From positions 85,761,221 to 85,825,220 of the forward strand of contig CM059973.1 of the NCBI GenBank assembly GCA_030490835.1: DNA of 64,000 bases. The letters run 5' to 3'. A model generated the notes under the pieces. The model worked only from the letters and a program-made list of their open reading frames with translations, did no database searches and was not told the origin of the DNA. Both the position numbers and the translations under genes were made by a program. Positions 31,601 through 45,634 of the stretch are shown here, piece after piece (positions within the stretch are counted from its first letter, which is position 1; every line of letters begins with the position of its first letter). This stretch comes from Annona cherimola (Eukaryota > Streptophyta > Magnoliopsida > Magnoliales > Annonaceae).

Positions 31601-34600
31601 TCTGTCCTATAGAAACCACTGCTATCAATAGTTAGCTCACAATATTTCAAAAGGATCAACTTTTGTCCTAAGAGTCAGTTTCCAGAGGTAGGCTACAGAA
31701 ATAATTAAAACCTTAAAACACACAAGCTTGGAAACAAGAATTTCACAAGGTAACTTGAAGTAATTCCTTTGAATCCGAGATGCAACAGAAGATGAGCATT
31801 TTGTTCAGAGCAACTTATGCAGAATCAATAAAGTAAAGAATGAATAAAGAAGGTCCATCTTAAACTGTCTCTGGGATTCCAGTGGGGGGTCATTGCCCAG
31901 TATGATAGCTGGATGAGTGGTGCAGAATCATTTTCCTTATATCTTTGCTTTTCTGGGTGCATTTCTACAGATAGGATTGCTCAATAGACTACCCCATCCA
32001 TGTTGTGCAAGACTGGACAAATCGCCCCACAGAGAGAGTAAAAACTCTAAATTGGCTAGGTGATGCCACTAGGGAAAAAAGCAACGAGGTCATATCAAAC
32101 AAATGCATTTATAGCAACAAAAAAAAAATCATTACCTGGGGAAGGAACTAGAAATTTCTCCCAAAAAGGGTTTAAGTTCGTGCCCACAAAAGTCCTGATA
32201 AATATTAGATTTTAGAAGAACTAATGTCCAAAGGAAAGAGCATTCTACTCTATGAACCTAAACTTCAAGACAAATCAAACAGACAATCATACTGTAAACA
32301 GAATCATTTTAGATCATGCATCATGCCTTTGCAACATTCTTCCCAAACTCCCAACTCTCATGAATTATTCAACCAAGATGTTAAAACCCAAGTTGAGATG
32401 TCCTCCTCAGGTCCAGTGATCAATCATTATAACAGTGTTTCAAATATCACGACATTGACAATGATAATGAGGTAATTATTGATGATCACAAGAATATTAA
32501 TGTGCCCTTGTATTGGTCACTGACATCAACAAAATTGACACAGGTGGCAAGCACTTATAACACTAACAATATTTGTTGTCAATATCAAGAACACCTTATA
32601 CATGTCCCTGGTATTTGCATATTGTCCATGTGGCATTGGGATTTAATGTCTCCTAGACAGGATTGAGTACCACTATGTACATAATGCCCAATCATTTGAA
32701 CCACCTACCTGCTTGACTGAGTAAAATCACAGGACCAAGCAATGGAATTCCTTCTAGTTTACTGGCTAGCCAATCCAGCAAAATACACAAAACATAAGCA
32801 ATATCCAAATGTTGGTAGATCAGATTGCATCAATGCTCAAACTTCAAAATATACGTACATTCCCCCTTTAATATATGCAGGCGAAATGACAGCAGCATGT
32901 TAACATAAACAACACCACCTTAGCATATATGATCATGGAAATATGAAGGTTCGCAAATGGAGATAGCACCAAAGAGAGGTTCATGAGCCTATAAATGAGC
33001 CCATATCAACATCCAAACCTCCTGCCAAAATAAAGATCTCAATCTTCTGCTGCAAATGACTGCTTTGCTGTAGCATTCTTTTTCAACTTCAAAATGAGAA
33101 GTAGCTCCATAAATTGTATGCCCAAATGTGTAATTATACCATAAAAGCAATTGATGAAAATCTCCAGGTACATGAAGAGACTCTACTTTTCCAGCAAAAT
33201 TTTCAGTGCAGTGGGAAAAGGCAAAATGGGATGGTATTGTCAACAGGTCAACAGACAAACCTGTAGTCTGTCAAACCAAGGTGAAGACAAACAAAAGATT
33301 CTTGGCAGGAACCACCAGCTTCATGCACGATATTTCCCCCATACTGTAATATGTAGAGGAATAATCACACCTAACCAAATAAGCCTTCATAATAAAGTTC
33401 AACATAAAACTACAAGAACTACAGAAAAGTTTAGTTCCAAATTCCACAAAATTGGAAATACACAAAAGAGTGCATCGCATTTTTTTGGCCTTTCCTGAAA
33501 CCAGAGTTAAAAGCATCAAACCGGTTGAAAACTGAGATCCAGATATCATTTGGTGTAACCATAACAGCAAAGACTCAAATTGTAGAAGATGATGGAATTG
33601 CAATTCGTGCAAAAAGGGAAATCCTGCAATGTAATTTTCACCTTCCCATAGTTAAATCCTTCAACTTGAATTAACTTGCTTCTCAGAAGTGCAATTCTCG
33701 GTACCTGCTGCGCACGACTGTCTTATTACCAATTAGGCTGTCTCAAACTTCCCTCAGAAGCAAATTCTAATTTTGTATTTCCTTCGCCACATGCAATCTT
33801 GAAACTCTCAAAAGGCTATGGGTAATTAAATGTAAATATAGTTCCACAACCACAAAAAAAATCAAAAAAACTTGGGCAGATCTCACAATCTGAGTGCACT
33901 TAACAACTGGTCGACCCAAGACATTAAAAACGTATTTTAAATACACATCCTACATGGTGTCAACTTCTTCCCCTGGATATTACTTACCTTCTTCCATTAC
34001 TTCGCAGCTATATATCGTGTACATTCTTCCTCCCCGCTCCCCCCCCCCCCCCCAAAACCCAAGCCAACTAATGCTATTTCTTTCTTCCATCTCCAAATGG
34101 AAAAGCCCTCTACAATGTAGCTTGTGCAATCTGACATCATGCAAATATAACGAGTTCATATATTTGAGTATAAGTTCGTATCCTTAAGTTCATCCTAACA
34201 CATTCCTCAGGTCAAGAATCTGACCAGAAAGATTGATGGTGCATAAGTGGGGTACATATTTTGACAATGTTTCATTCTTGGAATATGAAAGCAATTAAAA
34301 AGCAGAACTCTCGAAGAAAATATTGAAGCACATGGAGTCCCATAAGCTAATGTGAAGATAGGATGCATAAAGAAAAATGTCACATTCAAAGCATGGACAA
34401 TCCAAGCAGAACCCTGAATGCTGACAGAGGATGACATACTCTAAACTTTTTTCCATTATATAATGATGGATTTTCTTGAATGCGTTGATTCCATATCTGC
34501 AAATTTAGAGGGAAGAAAAGGACTTGTAAGCTAAAGTACTGAAAAAATATATATATATTCAAAACAAAGAAAAAGCATGGCTTTCTAAGTAAGACTGAAT

Positions 34601-37210
34601 AATGGAATTCTGATTGATCAATTTAAACATCAACATCTGGGTTGAATGAGACATCTACATATGTACCAACAAGTTTTCTTCTATATTTTATCCATACCTA
34701 TATAGTTCTAATTTTTGCAGCCAAGCTGTACAAGATTGACATTGCAGGGGCCTACTTCAGCACCTGTTTGTTCATCTTCTTTGTTCATGATGCAGATCAA
34801 GAGACCAAATAACTTAATTGTTTGGGTAATTTACAGCATCATTTTCTTTTCTTTCTTTTTTTGTTGTTATAGCTTCATTTTCTAAGGCTAAGTTATCTTG
34901 CGATTGTCTGCCATAAAAATAAAAAAGATTGTCTAAATTTTTGAATTAGTAAATGGTATTATTAGTACATTCATTTTTTTTTTTAAGCTCACTTTTGAAG
35001 TATGAAATCAAGTTAAATATCTCAGTGTGATTGTTTATTGAGATAGTAATCGACTAGGATTCATATCATGCAAATCTAACAATGTTTTGGGCATGGATTG
35101 CTTACATAAGTCAGATCTATGAGAAGATTACAGATTTGCAGAGAACTATACAGGCAAAAAAATTTTGTGATAAAAATGGTCCCGTCCAAAGATCAGATCA
35201 TAAGGAATGACTTGGGTGTACAATGCTTAAATCTAGGAATGATTCTAAGACTTCTACGTTCAATTTCTTTGTCACCATTCTAAGAAACTCTAGTCTTCTT
35301 GTTATTAACAATCAAAGTGGATTTTTCTCAACCACTGAGATTGTTCTGCATCACCTTCAATATGAGTGGTTAAAAAAAAAACAAAACAAAACAAAAAACA
35401 CACACAATCTGGTATCTACTTCATGGAGAAAATATCTGAAACTCACTTGAATAGCATAGCTAAGTTCAAGAAATATCAGAAAAATGCATGCTTATTTATT
35501 TTATAGTACTAAGGATGCTTTCAAATGTATGAATAGATAGAAAAGTAAAACAAAATTTAATAAAGATGAATAGTTGAATTGCACATCCAGGTCATATTTA
35601 TATATGGGATCCATATTGCAGTCAGTTTTGATATCCTCAATCCAAAGTCCAGACAAAGTGTAAGTAGTTTGGAGGACACCTAGTTTTAACTATTTTTCTT
35701 CAGAAAAGTGAGCAATTCATGCAAATCGTGTCCCCAAAAAGAAACAAGAAAAAAGAAAAAAAAAAAGATAATCATTTTGGAAGTAGATGCAACAAAAGGT
35801 AAATTTTATAACTGCCCACCTCAGCTATAGATTCTTCCAGCAGAGTATCGGGATGGGGAATCCTGTCAAAAGATGCGCTGAAATTCACAGACACCTTCAT
35901 TTAACACCCAAAAAGTATGAATGGTCATTTGAAATCTTGAACTGCCAAAGTTAAGAGCCCTTTCTCTTTCACAATAAAAAGAAATCAGGAAATAAAGAGA
36001 AGATAATCCTTTTAGATATCATCATGAATGGATTGCAGTATGAGGAGAATAGAACTCTAAGGCTTCACTTGATAATGGATGATGTGCTTCCCATACATTT
36101 TTTTACAACCTTTAAATTGCCCATTGAGTGAAAGGCCCACAACAAGGGATAGCAGGAATGACTTCTGTGAAGTTGGCTCTGGCTACACCGATGCTCTTTG
36201 TTTCAGGAATAGTCAAAAATTAACATCACTTGATCATCCATGGTCTTTAGTTGTGGCCTGCCAATGCTGTGGTGCTCCACAGTCCACAGTGTCATTTCCA
36301 CAACTCTAATGTGTATGATGAAGATGCAAGCTGCACGACCAACCATCATGAACAGACCACAAGTGCTGGCAATCCATGTCAAATGTCATGAGAACAATTG
36401 GCAGCCAACATTGAAACCATCAAGAATAGTATACCAATAGTGGGCCCACTAAAGAACCATTAACTGCCAAAGGCAGTACCTACCTGATTTTAATTCACAC
36501 CACCCTCTAATCACCTGAAGAATAGAAAGACTTCCATGCTCCCATGTCAGGCGGAGTTCAGCCATCCACCACCACAAACATTTAAATGCACAGAATCAAT
36601 CCGAACCGTTCAAATGGTATCAAGATCATGACACTGAATCATTAAACTCAGCGAGGTGAACCACGCAACGACCAACAACAGCTCAATCCAAATTCCAAGG
36701 TTTGGATGGTAGTAGTAATACAGCCGCAGAGGGAGGTCAACATTTAAATTACCAATCCATTCGCGATCACCGGCTCTCCTTCCAGAATTTATTCTGCTAG
36801 CAAGAGAAATCATCAAGCAACAGCCTATAAAATATTTGCGGGATCTGCAGGTGCTTTCAGCAGATCCATACCAACCTATCACGCATGGGGCGTCCAGTTC
36901 CCGGGGGAAGGATTTTGGGCAACAAACTGAAATGCATCATAGCGAGTCTAATGATGGATGTGGATTTGATGATGAAAACAACACGGCAAGGCCCACAGAC
37001 ACGGATTCTACGGAAACTACAGTGAAGATTTTTTAGAATGGATCATTTCATAGCCAAATTATATAAATAATCAACTTTTTCCGCCGAAGTTTTCGGGAAA
37101 GAAAAAATGGCGGAAGAGATGCTGACCTTCGGCGGAGGCAGACCAGATGGGCACGTGACAACGAGGTCGTAAGCAGTGGGATCGAGCTCAGTTGCCTCTG
37201 ATTTCTCCAT
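28616..37210 (-). CDS. NUDT9: Nudix hydrolase 9-like protein, nine exons
   Basis: Exons: 37210-37127, 35894-35820, 34496-34440, 33343-33261, 32194-32136, 31484-31336, 30146-30003, 28985-28827 and 28702-28616. All are GT-AG with compatible phases, and the sum is 897 nt (298 aa plus stop). Diagnostic blocks: VQCQHTSSPLGNGAIVETAD and VGEFPGHFVFPGGHSE in exon 6, and REVVEEIGVP (the C-terminal half of the Nudix box, residues 204-213) in exon 7. The N-terminal half of the box is not canonical, as I recall for the plant NUDT9 subgroup. PLFIGVSRRKLNVRP follows in exon 8 and MPGCHRGGLALYEMMLEAA ends the protein. Length agrees with Arabidopsis NUDT9 (about 310 aa). The family hydrolyses nucleoside-diphosphate derivatives; the exact substrate here is unknown. 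The gene is apparently intact. Confidence 0.93.
30490..30585 (-). repeat. Au-type SINE fragment in a NUDT9 intron
   Basis: On the minus strand GTGCACCTTTGGTGGCACAG, then GATTCGAGTCGTGGAAATAA and CCTCTT follow the head of the Au SINE, including the B-box position. The 3' half is missing or too diverged to place. It lies in the intron between exons 6 and 7. Confidence 0.6.
34039..34053. repeat. Poly(C) tract, 15 bp
   Basis: Fifteen consecutive C within a NUDT9 intron. Similar tracts are at 24742-24760 (19 C) and 28010-28024 (15 C). Confidence 0.9.
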
Positions 37211-37299
37211 GTTGGAAATGAATTTTCAGGCAACGAAGCCAACAGCTCACGATTTACCCCTGCATTATACGCGGCCGAGTTTTCCCGCGCCTGACATGG

Positions 37300-37560
37300 C
37301 TGCTCATTGATATCTAAAATTTTCCAACTTAAAACTTTTCGTTTTCTACGGATATTTTATTTTTAATTTTTTTTATATAACTATCTTATTTTTCAATTAT
37401 TTCGAAACAACTATTCATACATCTGACCTATCTATTTTAACTTTATTATATTTACTTTTCATCATTACTTCTATCATATTATATCATTTTTTCACAAATT
37501 TTCGTAAAAAGTTGTATGACTTACACAACATACCCTTAGTGTTTACAAACAAATATTTTT
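37300..37560 (+). mobile_element. Tourist-like MITE, diverged
   Basis: Family body (CCAACTTAAAACTTTTCG, then CTATTTTAACTTTATTATAT), ending near ACACAACATACCCTTA. It lies just upstream of the NUDT9 start. Confidence 0.55.
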
Positions 37561-37689
37561 TGCAAAAGTTTTTATGTTGCTACCTAATGGTCTGGCAAAA
37601 ATCCTTTTTCGCTTACTTCGTTTAAAATTATTTATTTTATTATAGTCATTGGTATCAAAATTTATTTTAACATGGAATCTAATCGAGTG

Positions 37690-38020
37690 CACCTGAGTAT
37701 ATATTTGGCTTCAGTGTACCTAGGTGTATTCAACCTATTTTTTAAATTTTTTAAAAATTTTTTATATAACTATTGATCTAAGCATAGTTCACGTATGATA
37801 CAAGTTTTACCATTTTTCGAGATTTATAGATACTTTTTGAATTTTAAAAAATAGGGACATTTTAGCTATTTTAGTAAAAACATCTACAAATTTCTAAAAA
37901 ATGGTAAAACTTGTATTATATCTTAAATAAAATTAGATTAATAGTTTTATTTAAAAAATAAATTTTTACACCTGAATGCACTAAAACTAAGTGCACTCCT
38001 GTGCACAATGTTACATCCCG
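37690..38020. repeat. Palindromic MITE of the Mutator-type family
   Basis: Mirrored ends GTGCACCTGAGTATA...AGTGTACCTAGGTGTATT and ACACCTGAATGCACTAAAAC...GTGCACTCCTGTGCAC around the family core. The boundaries are blurred. Confidence 0.6.
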
Positions 38021-38064
38021 TCATATATAATACATGAAAATCAAGTCACAACTTCATTTGGATA

Positions 38065-38340
38065 TGGGTGTGTTTGGCAATGTTAAAACATGTTAAGTTA
38101 AAAAATTTCAATCTAAAACTTTTCACTTTTCATAAGTATCCTATGTTTTAATTATTTTTTCACATTTTTCTATAAAACTTACCTATTTTTCAATCATTTT
38201 TATACAACTACTCATACAACTAACTTATCTATTTTAAGTTATCTTTTTCACTCATCATCATTATCCTATCATATCACATCACTTTACAATTTTTTTTCTC
38301 TATAAAACTTTTCATCGAAAGTTTTATTCATTCCCAAAAA
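38065..38340 (+). mobile_element. Tourist-like MITE
   Basis: Left terminal repeat GGGTGTGTTTGGCAATG followed by the family body; the right end (CATTCCCAAAAA) is eroded. Confidence 0.65.
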
Positions 38341-38605
38341 AAAAATGTAGAAATATTTTAAATGATATAAATATTGAGTGAACAGCTTTGAAATAAATAT
38401 GTAAATTAAATAGTTGCACTACATCAATTTTACGCTTTTCTCGCTTTTATCAAATGTAGTCCACAAAAATATTAGGCAGGGATGAATATTGGTTTCTTGA
38501 CTAAATAAATGATTTTAAATGCAATTAATAGATTCAATTTCTATTTAATCATCAAAATAAGCAAAAATAGAACAACAGTAAGGTGAACTTTAAGATGTTA
38601 GTTTC

Positions 38606-38965
38606 GATGCATCCCAATGCATTGAAATTTCAATGTATCAAAAGTACAAAACTATATTTTTAAAATTTTTTTAGAATCTTTTTATTACATTGTCGATCTA
38701 AGTATATTTAATATATATATATACGTCGAATTTTATCATTTTTGAAAATGTGTGTATATATATGATTTTTTTTAAATAGGGAAGATTTTAGTCATTTTTA
38801 AATTACTAAATTTCCACTTTTTTAAAAAAATAAAAAATATATTTATACATCTCTAAAAATTTTAAAAACTTAATACATAAGTTAAATACACTTAGGTTAA
38901 TAAATTTATAAAAAGACTTTTTAAAAAAAAAAAAATTTACATCCTTATGCATTAAAACATTCCTC
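38606..38965. repeat. Palindromic MITE of the Mutator-type family
   Basis: CGATGCATCCCAATGCATTG at the left and TTACATCCTTATGCATTAAA at the right enclose the mirrored AT-rich core. No target duplication found. Confidence 0.55.
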
Positions 38966-39744
38966 CAAAATCAACAGTAAGGTCGCATGTATTTCCCCTA
39001 TTTATGCTTACTCGTTCAATATTTGCTTCTTTTTTGGGATTGATGTAAATACATGCAAAATAATGCAGTTCCCAAGGAAATCGGTAACTTTACTACTTTT
39101 TCAACGTTTACCTGTGGACTGTCCATAGACCACAATACAAGGTACAGTTGTTCCGTTATAAATTGCTTGTGTGGTGAGCCGATAGGTCGTAACAATTACC
39201 ATAGATGGTCTATCAATACCTCTAGTTCCTTTGGAAGCCCTTGTCACATACTCATTCTACCAAGTGCAAAATTTCTTTCGAAGCACGTTCTCAATTTCTT
39301 CGATACAGTTCAACTTTTCAGCGTCAGTCGATGACTGTAGTAATCATAGCTGACCATGAATGAATAAGGCACCTTTCTGAATCCATAAGGAACAAAAGCA
39401 AGACGAGGCTAGACCTTTAAATAGAAAGCGCAGAGGATTGAATTGCAGGACGGGGGGAGATTTTCACCAGCGTCCATTTACAGGGCCCATCTGAGGCGCA
39501 GAGATTTGTTGTCATTCTGGAGAATGAAATTACGCAACAGCACAGTAATCTGTCATGCGTTGAAGGATCATTTGTTGGGCAAATCACATCCCAGTAGGGG
39601 CTACACGGGAGAGTTAGTAGTTTGATTCTTGTATTCATATGAACAGCAAGAAAGAGTTGTCTAGACTCTAGAGTAGGAAAGTATAAAAACAGACCGCGAA
39701 GCAACAATAAAGCAGTTGTTGTAGAGGATTCAATCTGGGTCTCA

Positions 39745-42700
39745 TCAAAGGGCATAAATGGGATTGATTTCTGAATCAGAGAACTCTGAGTGATGCCATG
39801 AATTCGATCCACTTCTCCTTGATGGCTTCTCTCTCTTCCTTAGTGAACGACTGCGCTTGGACTTCACTACATAGTAAGTCATCGTGCTGAGAACCCCAGC
39901 CATTATCACTCCCCCAATGAGTGTAACCAGAATTGCGGCCCATTTATGATGCCGACCAACAACAATATAAGAGGAGGCAATAAATGCAACAGAAGTGCAG
40001 ACAGATGCTAACCACATTAGCTTATTTATCACCACCACAACACGCCTCTCTGATTTCGTCTCACCTCTAACTAATGTAATCTGAACCACCACCACTGCTA
40101 AAGAGGTGAATAGAGCAATGGCATTGAATAGAAAGAATATCTTGAACGAAAGACGGCTCACAACCACTGCCCGGCCATCATTGTTATCCCCACCAGGCAC
40201 AGTGAATATAGCAGCAAAAGCTACCGTCGCAAAGAGCACAGCTACCACAGTCACAGAGTTGGTGGCATTGTTTATTCCTTCCCTATGAAGCTTCCTAAGC
40301 TCCTTTGCAATCCCACTGACATTCTTGTTAGTCCTCCTAGTCTGCTCAAGTTGGGTATGGACATCTTTCTTGATCTCTGTAACAGTCTTTCTCAATTCAT
40401 CTCTTGGTTGGTTTAGCTCATTTGCCCTGACTGCGCCGTAGTTCGCCAGAGTCTCTTTTATCTCGGTGGCCTCTTCTGAAAGAGGCAGCCCTTCAGCTAT
40501 GTCAAATGATGTCTTGTGATCTCGGTTCAGTGCATTAACGTTAGTGTCAGGGAGTAGCAGCAGCACATTCACTATCTGAATGAAAAGAAAGAATCGAAGT
40601 CACACAACATGCAGACATGAATATTTTTTACATAATTGAAGATAAACTTATTGTGAATCCATCAACATCATAAGGAGTTGATCAGCGGAATAGATTTAAG
40701 GATCCAAATACAAGGAATTTGATTTCGTGGGGAAAAAGATGGATGGAGAAGCATGGAAAAAGAAAGATTGATATGGTGTGATAGGGGTAATAACAAATGT
40801 AGTGATTAAGACAAAGTAGTGGGTTCTTTGTATAAAGGATCATAAATATTTATTGAGAACATCAGTAAGGGGGGAACTGAAAAGTAGAATAACTAGATGT
40901 TCAAGATGTCCAACTACATTAAAGGGTTTGGGAAAAATGGCTAGAAAAGGACAGAAAACTTCTTTTCCTGTATTTCCAAATCCCAAATGGAGAGCAAACA
41001 AGAAAAAGAGACCTAAAAAACTCTTAATTTTTTCACTGCATTAGAAAAGGAGAAAGAAAGCTCTCTCAATTTCTTGACTGCACAAGATGAGGAAAAAGGT
41101 CACTCAATTTCTTTGCAGTACAAGAAATAGCAGAGAAAATGTCTCTTCATTTATTAACTACAGAATTAGCCTCTTAATTTCTCACAAAAAAGGGCAAACA
41201 ACCATTTCTATATCAGTGGAGGCATGTGAACCTGTTTTGGTAGCAAGCTGCTCAAAGACACAGAAAACTGAATGTTGTGGATTCTGCCAGATTCAATTAT
41301 GACTTCACTGGAAAACTTTTATTTCCTTCTATTTCATGTTATAGAGGAAGCATTAAGTTCTCAAACATGAGAAAAATTATACTCTATGAGAAATCATGCT
41401 TAACAACAGAATTTGACAATTTTTTTATGCAAACGGAATTAGACATTTGGCATTAATATAATTGAGCAAATGCGCAGTGTCAACTAGTACCTCAGATCTC
41501 TTTTTCCTTGTAGCTACATGCAATGCTGTATTCCCAAACTTGTCAGGCAACATAACTATAGCAGCATCCGCCTCAAGTAGCAGCTTCACCACATCACAGT
41601 TAACCCCCTTTACAGCCATGTGTAGTGCAGTCTGACCTTTCCTGTCAGTCCTCCTTGCCAACTGTGGATCCTTGTCAAGTAATGCCTTTACAATCTCTAC
41701 ATGCCCTTGTCTGGCAGCTAAATGTAATGCATTCTTCCCATTTGTTTTTGCAACCTCAAGCAAGCTAGAATCTTTTGCTAGCAACACGTGCACTACTTCC
41801 GTGTGGCCCCTTGATGCTGCAGATACAAGAGGTGTGGCATTTGAAGGGCCTAGTGTTTTGCTCAATTCTGGATAATGGTCCAAAAGCACCTGTACAATGG
41901 CTGTATTGAAGTTGTCAGTAGCCTCATCATAGCTGTATTAGCATAGTTACACAGCATGCGTTTGCAAGTTAGGGATTGGATAATGTAAATAAACAAGAAA
42001 AAGGAAAATTACAACTTGTAGTATGGCATTTTCCTCAGCAAAAATTCAGCATCATCTATTAGTTTCAGATCAGTTACTTTTCTGTCTTTTCCTCATTGTA
42101 AATACTCTTTCGTTGAAATTGGTATATTCCAAAAACACTCTTTCATTGATTTCTTCTTCAGAACAATCCAATCTCATCCTACCCTCTTAACATTATACTT
42201 GAACATGTAACCACCAGTTCCTAACAAGTAAGCACAACAAGATACTTGCAGCTATTTAGTTTCAGATGGATTCATGGCTGGCTTCATGTTGCATGGTGTC
42301 GATGCTATCTGGCTCATCAAAACAACTTGAATATATGAAATATGCAGAGTAGCATAAAATGCCAACCATAATGAACCCTAATCATACTAAACTACATACA
42401 GGATGTCCATTCATTATTGTAGATGTGTGAGCATTTTACATGATTGAATATAAGTGCATTGGAAATAAGTGCACAGCCTCTTAAGAACAATTCAATCCTA
42501 TCCTACCATCCCAAGCTCCCACAGCAAACACAACAAGTTATTTCCTTACAAAAGCATACACAAAACTGTTTGCAGCATTCTGCTTTCATTTCTTTTCATG
42601 TCGTATATCATAGTCCAGCTTTCGTGCCAACCAGCTCATCATATCATGAGCTATTTATACTTTACAATATAAACAGTAGAAACTGCAACACACATTCAAA

Positions 42701-45246
42701 CCATGCCACACTTCAGGTTAATTTTCACAAAGGATCATTACACCCAACACTTCAAATAGCAAAAGCAGTTCCTGTAAAATATTATGGGCAAACATGTTTC
42801 CAAGAAGTGAATCCATCAAACATGATTAACATGATCCTTTACAATGCCGACATCCCGAGATGATACTTGGTCCATTGTTAAAATGATTTCATCCTAAGCC
42901 CTTCAATGAATATTCAAATATGAGTTTGTTTTAGGATCAATCAACTGTTCATTGCCTATGCACTGTTTTCCCTGTGTTCCTTTATTCTTCCTGGTTAGTG
43001 ATGACAGATTGCCCTTTGACAGTTCGACCAAAGGATCTAACCAAGTCCAACACGTGAAAGAAACCAAGATGGAGTACAATCGCAGACACACAGCTGATCT
43101 GAGATTGGTCAAAGCTATGGCACACAAGATTCGGAAAGATAAAAATTGCATCTTTAAAGTATGCTTTCTGAAACCACACCCATGAAGTAAATCATTGCAC
43201 CTATGACTCAACCAATCAGGAGAGAATCAACTATGGCAGAATAACTAAGGAATTGCCAAACTCTTTATGGATCCCACAAAACATATCATTGAACAGGGTT
43301 AATGAAAGGTCAACACCACCAACAACCAACGCATGCCAACTAAATGCATTCAACCACAATTCCACTCCACCATTCAGATTTATTATGGGCATTTGTCAAG
43401 TCAAACCATGGGCTATTATGTCTTTACCAACCACATGCACGAGTGCAAAATTTGACTCAATTTGAATCAACTCAGTCCTTTTTATTGATGCTTTCTATTG
43501 CAAAGGAAGGGTATGGTCCCAAGATTTTTTCCTCTTAATTGCACAAAACAGGCAGCCGTCAATGAGTACAAGTGGGTGTCTAGCCAGCCATTTGCAAACC
43601 TTATGTTGATGGTTAACAAGAAAGAGATTTCCCTCTATCAATAGCACAAGGATAAATCATTTGGCTAGGGTTCCCCATAGGTGACATTTGAAAGAGCACC
43701 TGTAATATGTTGAACCAGGTACGTGCAATGAACAACTAATCATAGCCACAGACCAGAGAAGTTAACAAGCCAAGCGTCCATTAACAACTGTTGGTTTGAG
43801 CACCATCCAACCAATTCCTACCCACCCTGTCAAATGCATAACCAAAAAAAAAAAAAAAAGTGTCCACTGCAGAAGTGTTGGCCAGCCTGTTCTAAACGCC
43901 CACTGGAAGTAAAAAATTCAAAATGAGAACTTTTTCCAATTTTCAACGAGTAATTTTCCTAACTACCTTTGAACATGTCGAATTTTTTCTTCTTTCAGGC
44001 TAATATTCCTACAGCTGCAAAATGAATGTCCATCGTAGTTGCTCAAGGCTGACAAAACTTAGCAGAAAATACAGCTGCAAGAGCTTGATAGCATCCCCTT
44101 CAGCATGCCAGCAGGTAGTTGTTGAAGGAATTCAAAACATGACCAGACGCTAAATGATCATTTCCTCTTCCAATAAGGTGAAAGTTGTGTTCCAACCACC
44201 AACATAATAATCAAATCCCCTTTTAAATCGAATAACATAAAAAGAATCCAAAAAAGGGCTGACCGCGTGAAGGAGACCAAAAGACAGTCAATAAAAACAG
44301 GGGATCACAAAAGTAAACCAGATGCAACCCGTTAGACAACTCAAAGGCTGCATTCGTCTATCAACCTGTCTGCCACAAACACAATCTAAGAGTCCAGACT
44401 ACTGAAAGACGAACACCAACAACCAGAATATGGATCAGTCGCGTGTAGGCCTTGAAGCACTCCCACCGAAACAATATGATCAAGATCAAAATCAAAATCC
44501 AAATCCAAATCCAATTTAAGCTACATGCTATACGAATTCCAACACCAAAACCACAAATTTGCTAACAAATTTACGAAATGAAACCGAAACAATAAGCAAC
44601 TCGGCAATTACAGCTTACCTTTTTGCCCCTGCGTTGCCGCCTTATGCAGCGCGTCAAAACCTGATTGGTTCTTCCTCGCCACCGCATCCCTATCCGAATA
44701 TTTTAACAATTCCTCCACCACCTCGAGGTGTCCACGCTCCGCCGCGGCGAACAGCGCCGTCTCCCCTAGCTCGTTCACCTCGTTCACTACCGCTGACCGA
44801 ATCTCCGCGACCTCGGCATCGAAGTCCGTGCTCGCAGCAGCACCCACCATCTGCGCCTCGATCTCGCCAAGTATCAGCTTCACAGCGGCCAGATCCCCGC
44901 GCTTCGCCGCTAGGTGGAGATCGGTGTCGTTGTGCCGGCCCGTCACCTGCTTCACATACTTCTTCTTCTGATCGATCCGCTTCCCGGAATTCGATAGCAC
45001 AAGAGCGGGAGCTGAAGCCGCGGAAGCCGAGGAAGGAGAGGGGGTCGGAGATGGAGACGGCAACGGAGAAGACGAAATGAACGGAGACGGCACCTGAGAT
45101 GACGGCTGTAGCGGCAACGGAGCGGGGCCCTGCTCCAAATCCCTGTCTCCTGCTTTGACTTTTGGAATGAGAGAAGAAATTCATTGGGAAAACAGCTCGA
45201 GATGATGAAAGTAGATAAAATTACCTTGATGACTGTGAGAACCCAT
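39745..45246 (-). CDS. Ankyrin-repeat membrane protein with PGG domain, ITN1-like
   Basis: Proposed exons: 45246-45225, 45149-44619, 41900-41491 and 40575-39745, total 1794 nt (597 aa), phases 1, 2, 0. An in-frame start is not available in the second exon, so a 22-nt first exon (MGSHSHQ) is inferred across a 75-bp intron; this start is the weak point. Ankyrin repeats run from about residue 80 to 340 (for example NATPLVSAASRGHTEVV, NGKNALHLAARQGHVEIV, GQTALHMAVKGV). A coiled linker follows (NQPRDELRKTVTEIKKDVH), then the PGG domain (TVPGG near residue 446) with several membrane segments to the end (RRSGSNSWHHSEFSDSE). This is the ITN1 subfamily of plasma-membrane proteins linked to salt and ROS responses in Arabidopsis. 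It looks intact. Confidence 0.85.
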
Positions 45247-45634
45247 CGTTCAAGGAATGCTGCTTCGATCAAACCCTAGAAAGACTGCATTTTTCTTCCC
45301 TCGACTGGAAAGTAGACGGAAGAAGGAGAGAGGAAGGAGAGGGAAGGCAGAACCGCATGAGTGTACTACGATACTCCGGCGGAGAAATATTTTACTCTAC
45401 ACATCCCATGAGATTCTCTGTGTTCGTAAACAGTGGGCTATCCAAACCTTTCATTTAATTGTATCAGCTTTCTGAATAATTTTAGTATTGATTTATTTCT
45501 ATTTTCTACCATTTTTAATCCAAAACAAAATTTCAGACTTAAATTGGTGTTTAACGAGACAATCGCTGGAGCATTTCCTTATCGATTGAGGAGTTCTTTT
45601 TATTTGGGATCCATTGATATTTGACAGTTTTAGA

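Noticed and set aside
44559..45080. Plus-strand Ser/Pro/Arg-rich frame of 173 codons
   Set aside because: Antisense shadow of the GC-rich ankyrin exon; low-complexity composition and no motif.
44690..45184. Long minus-strand open frame overlapping the first large exon of the ankyrin gene
   Set aside because: It runs in another frame through the GC-rich exon; the ankyrin frame has clear family motifs and correct splice phases.
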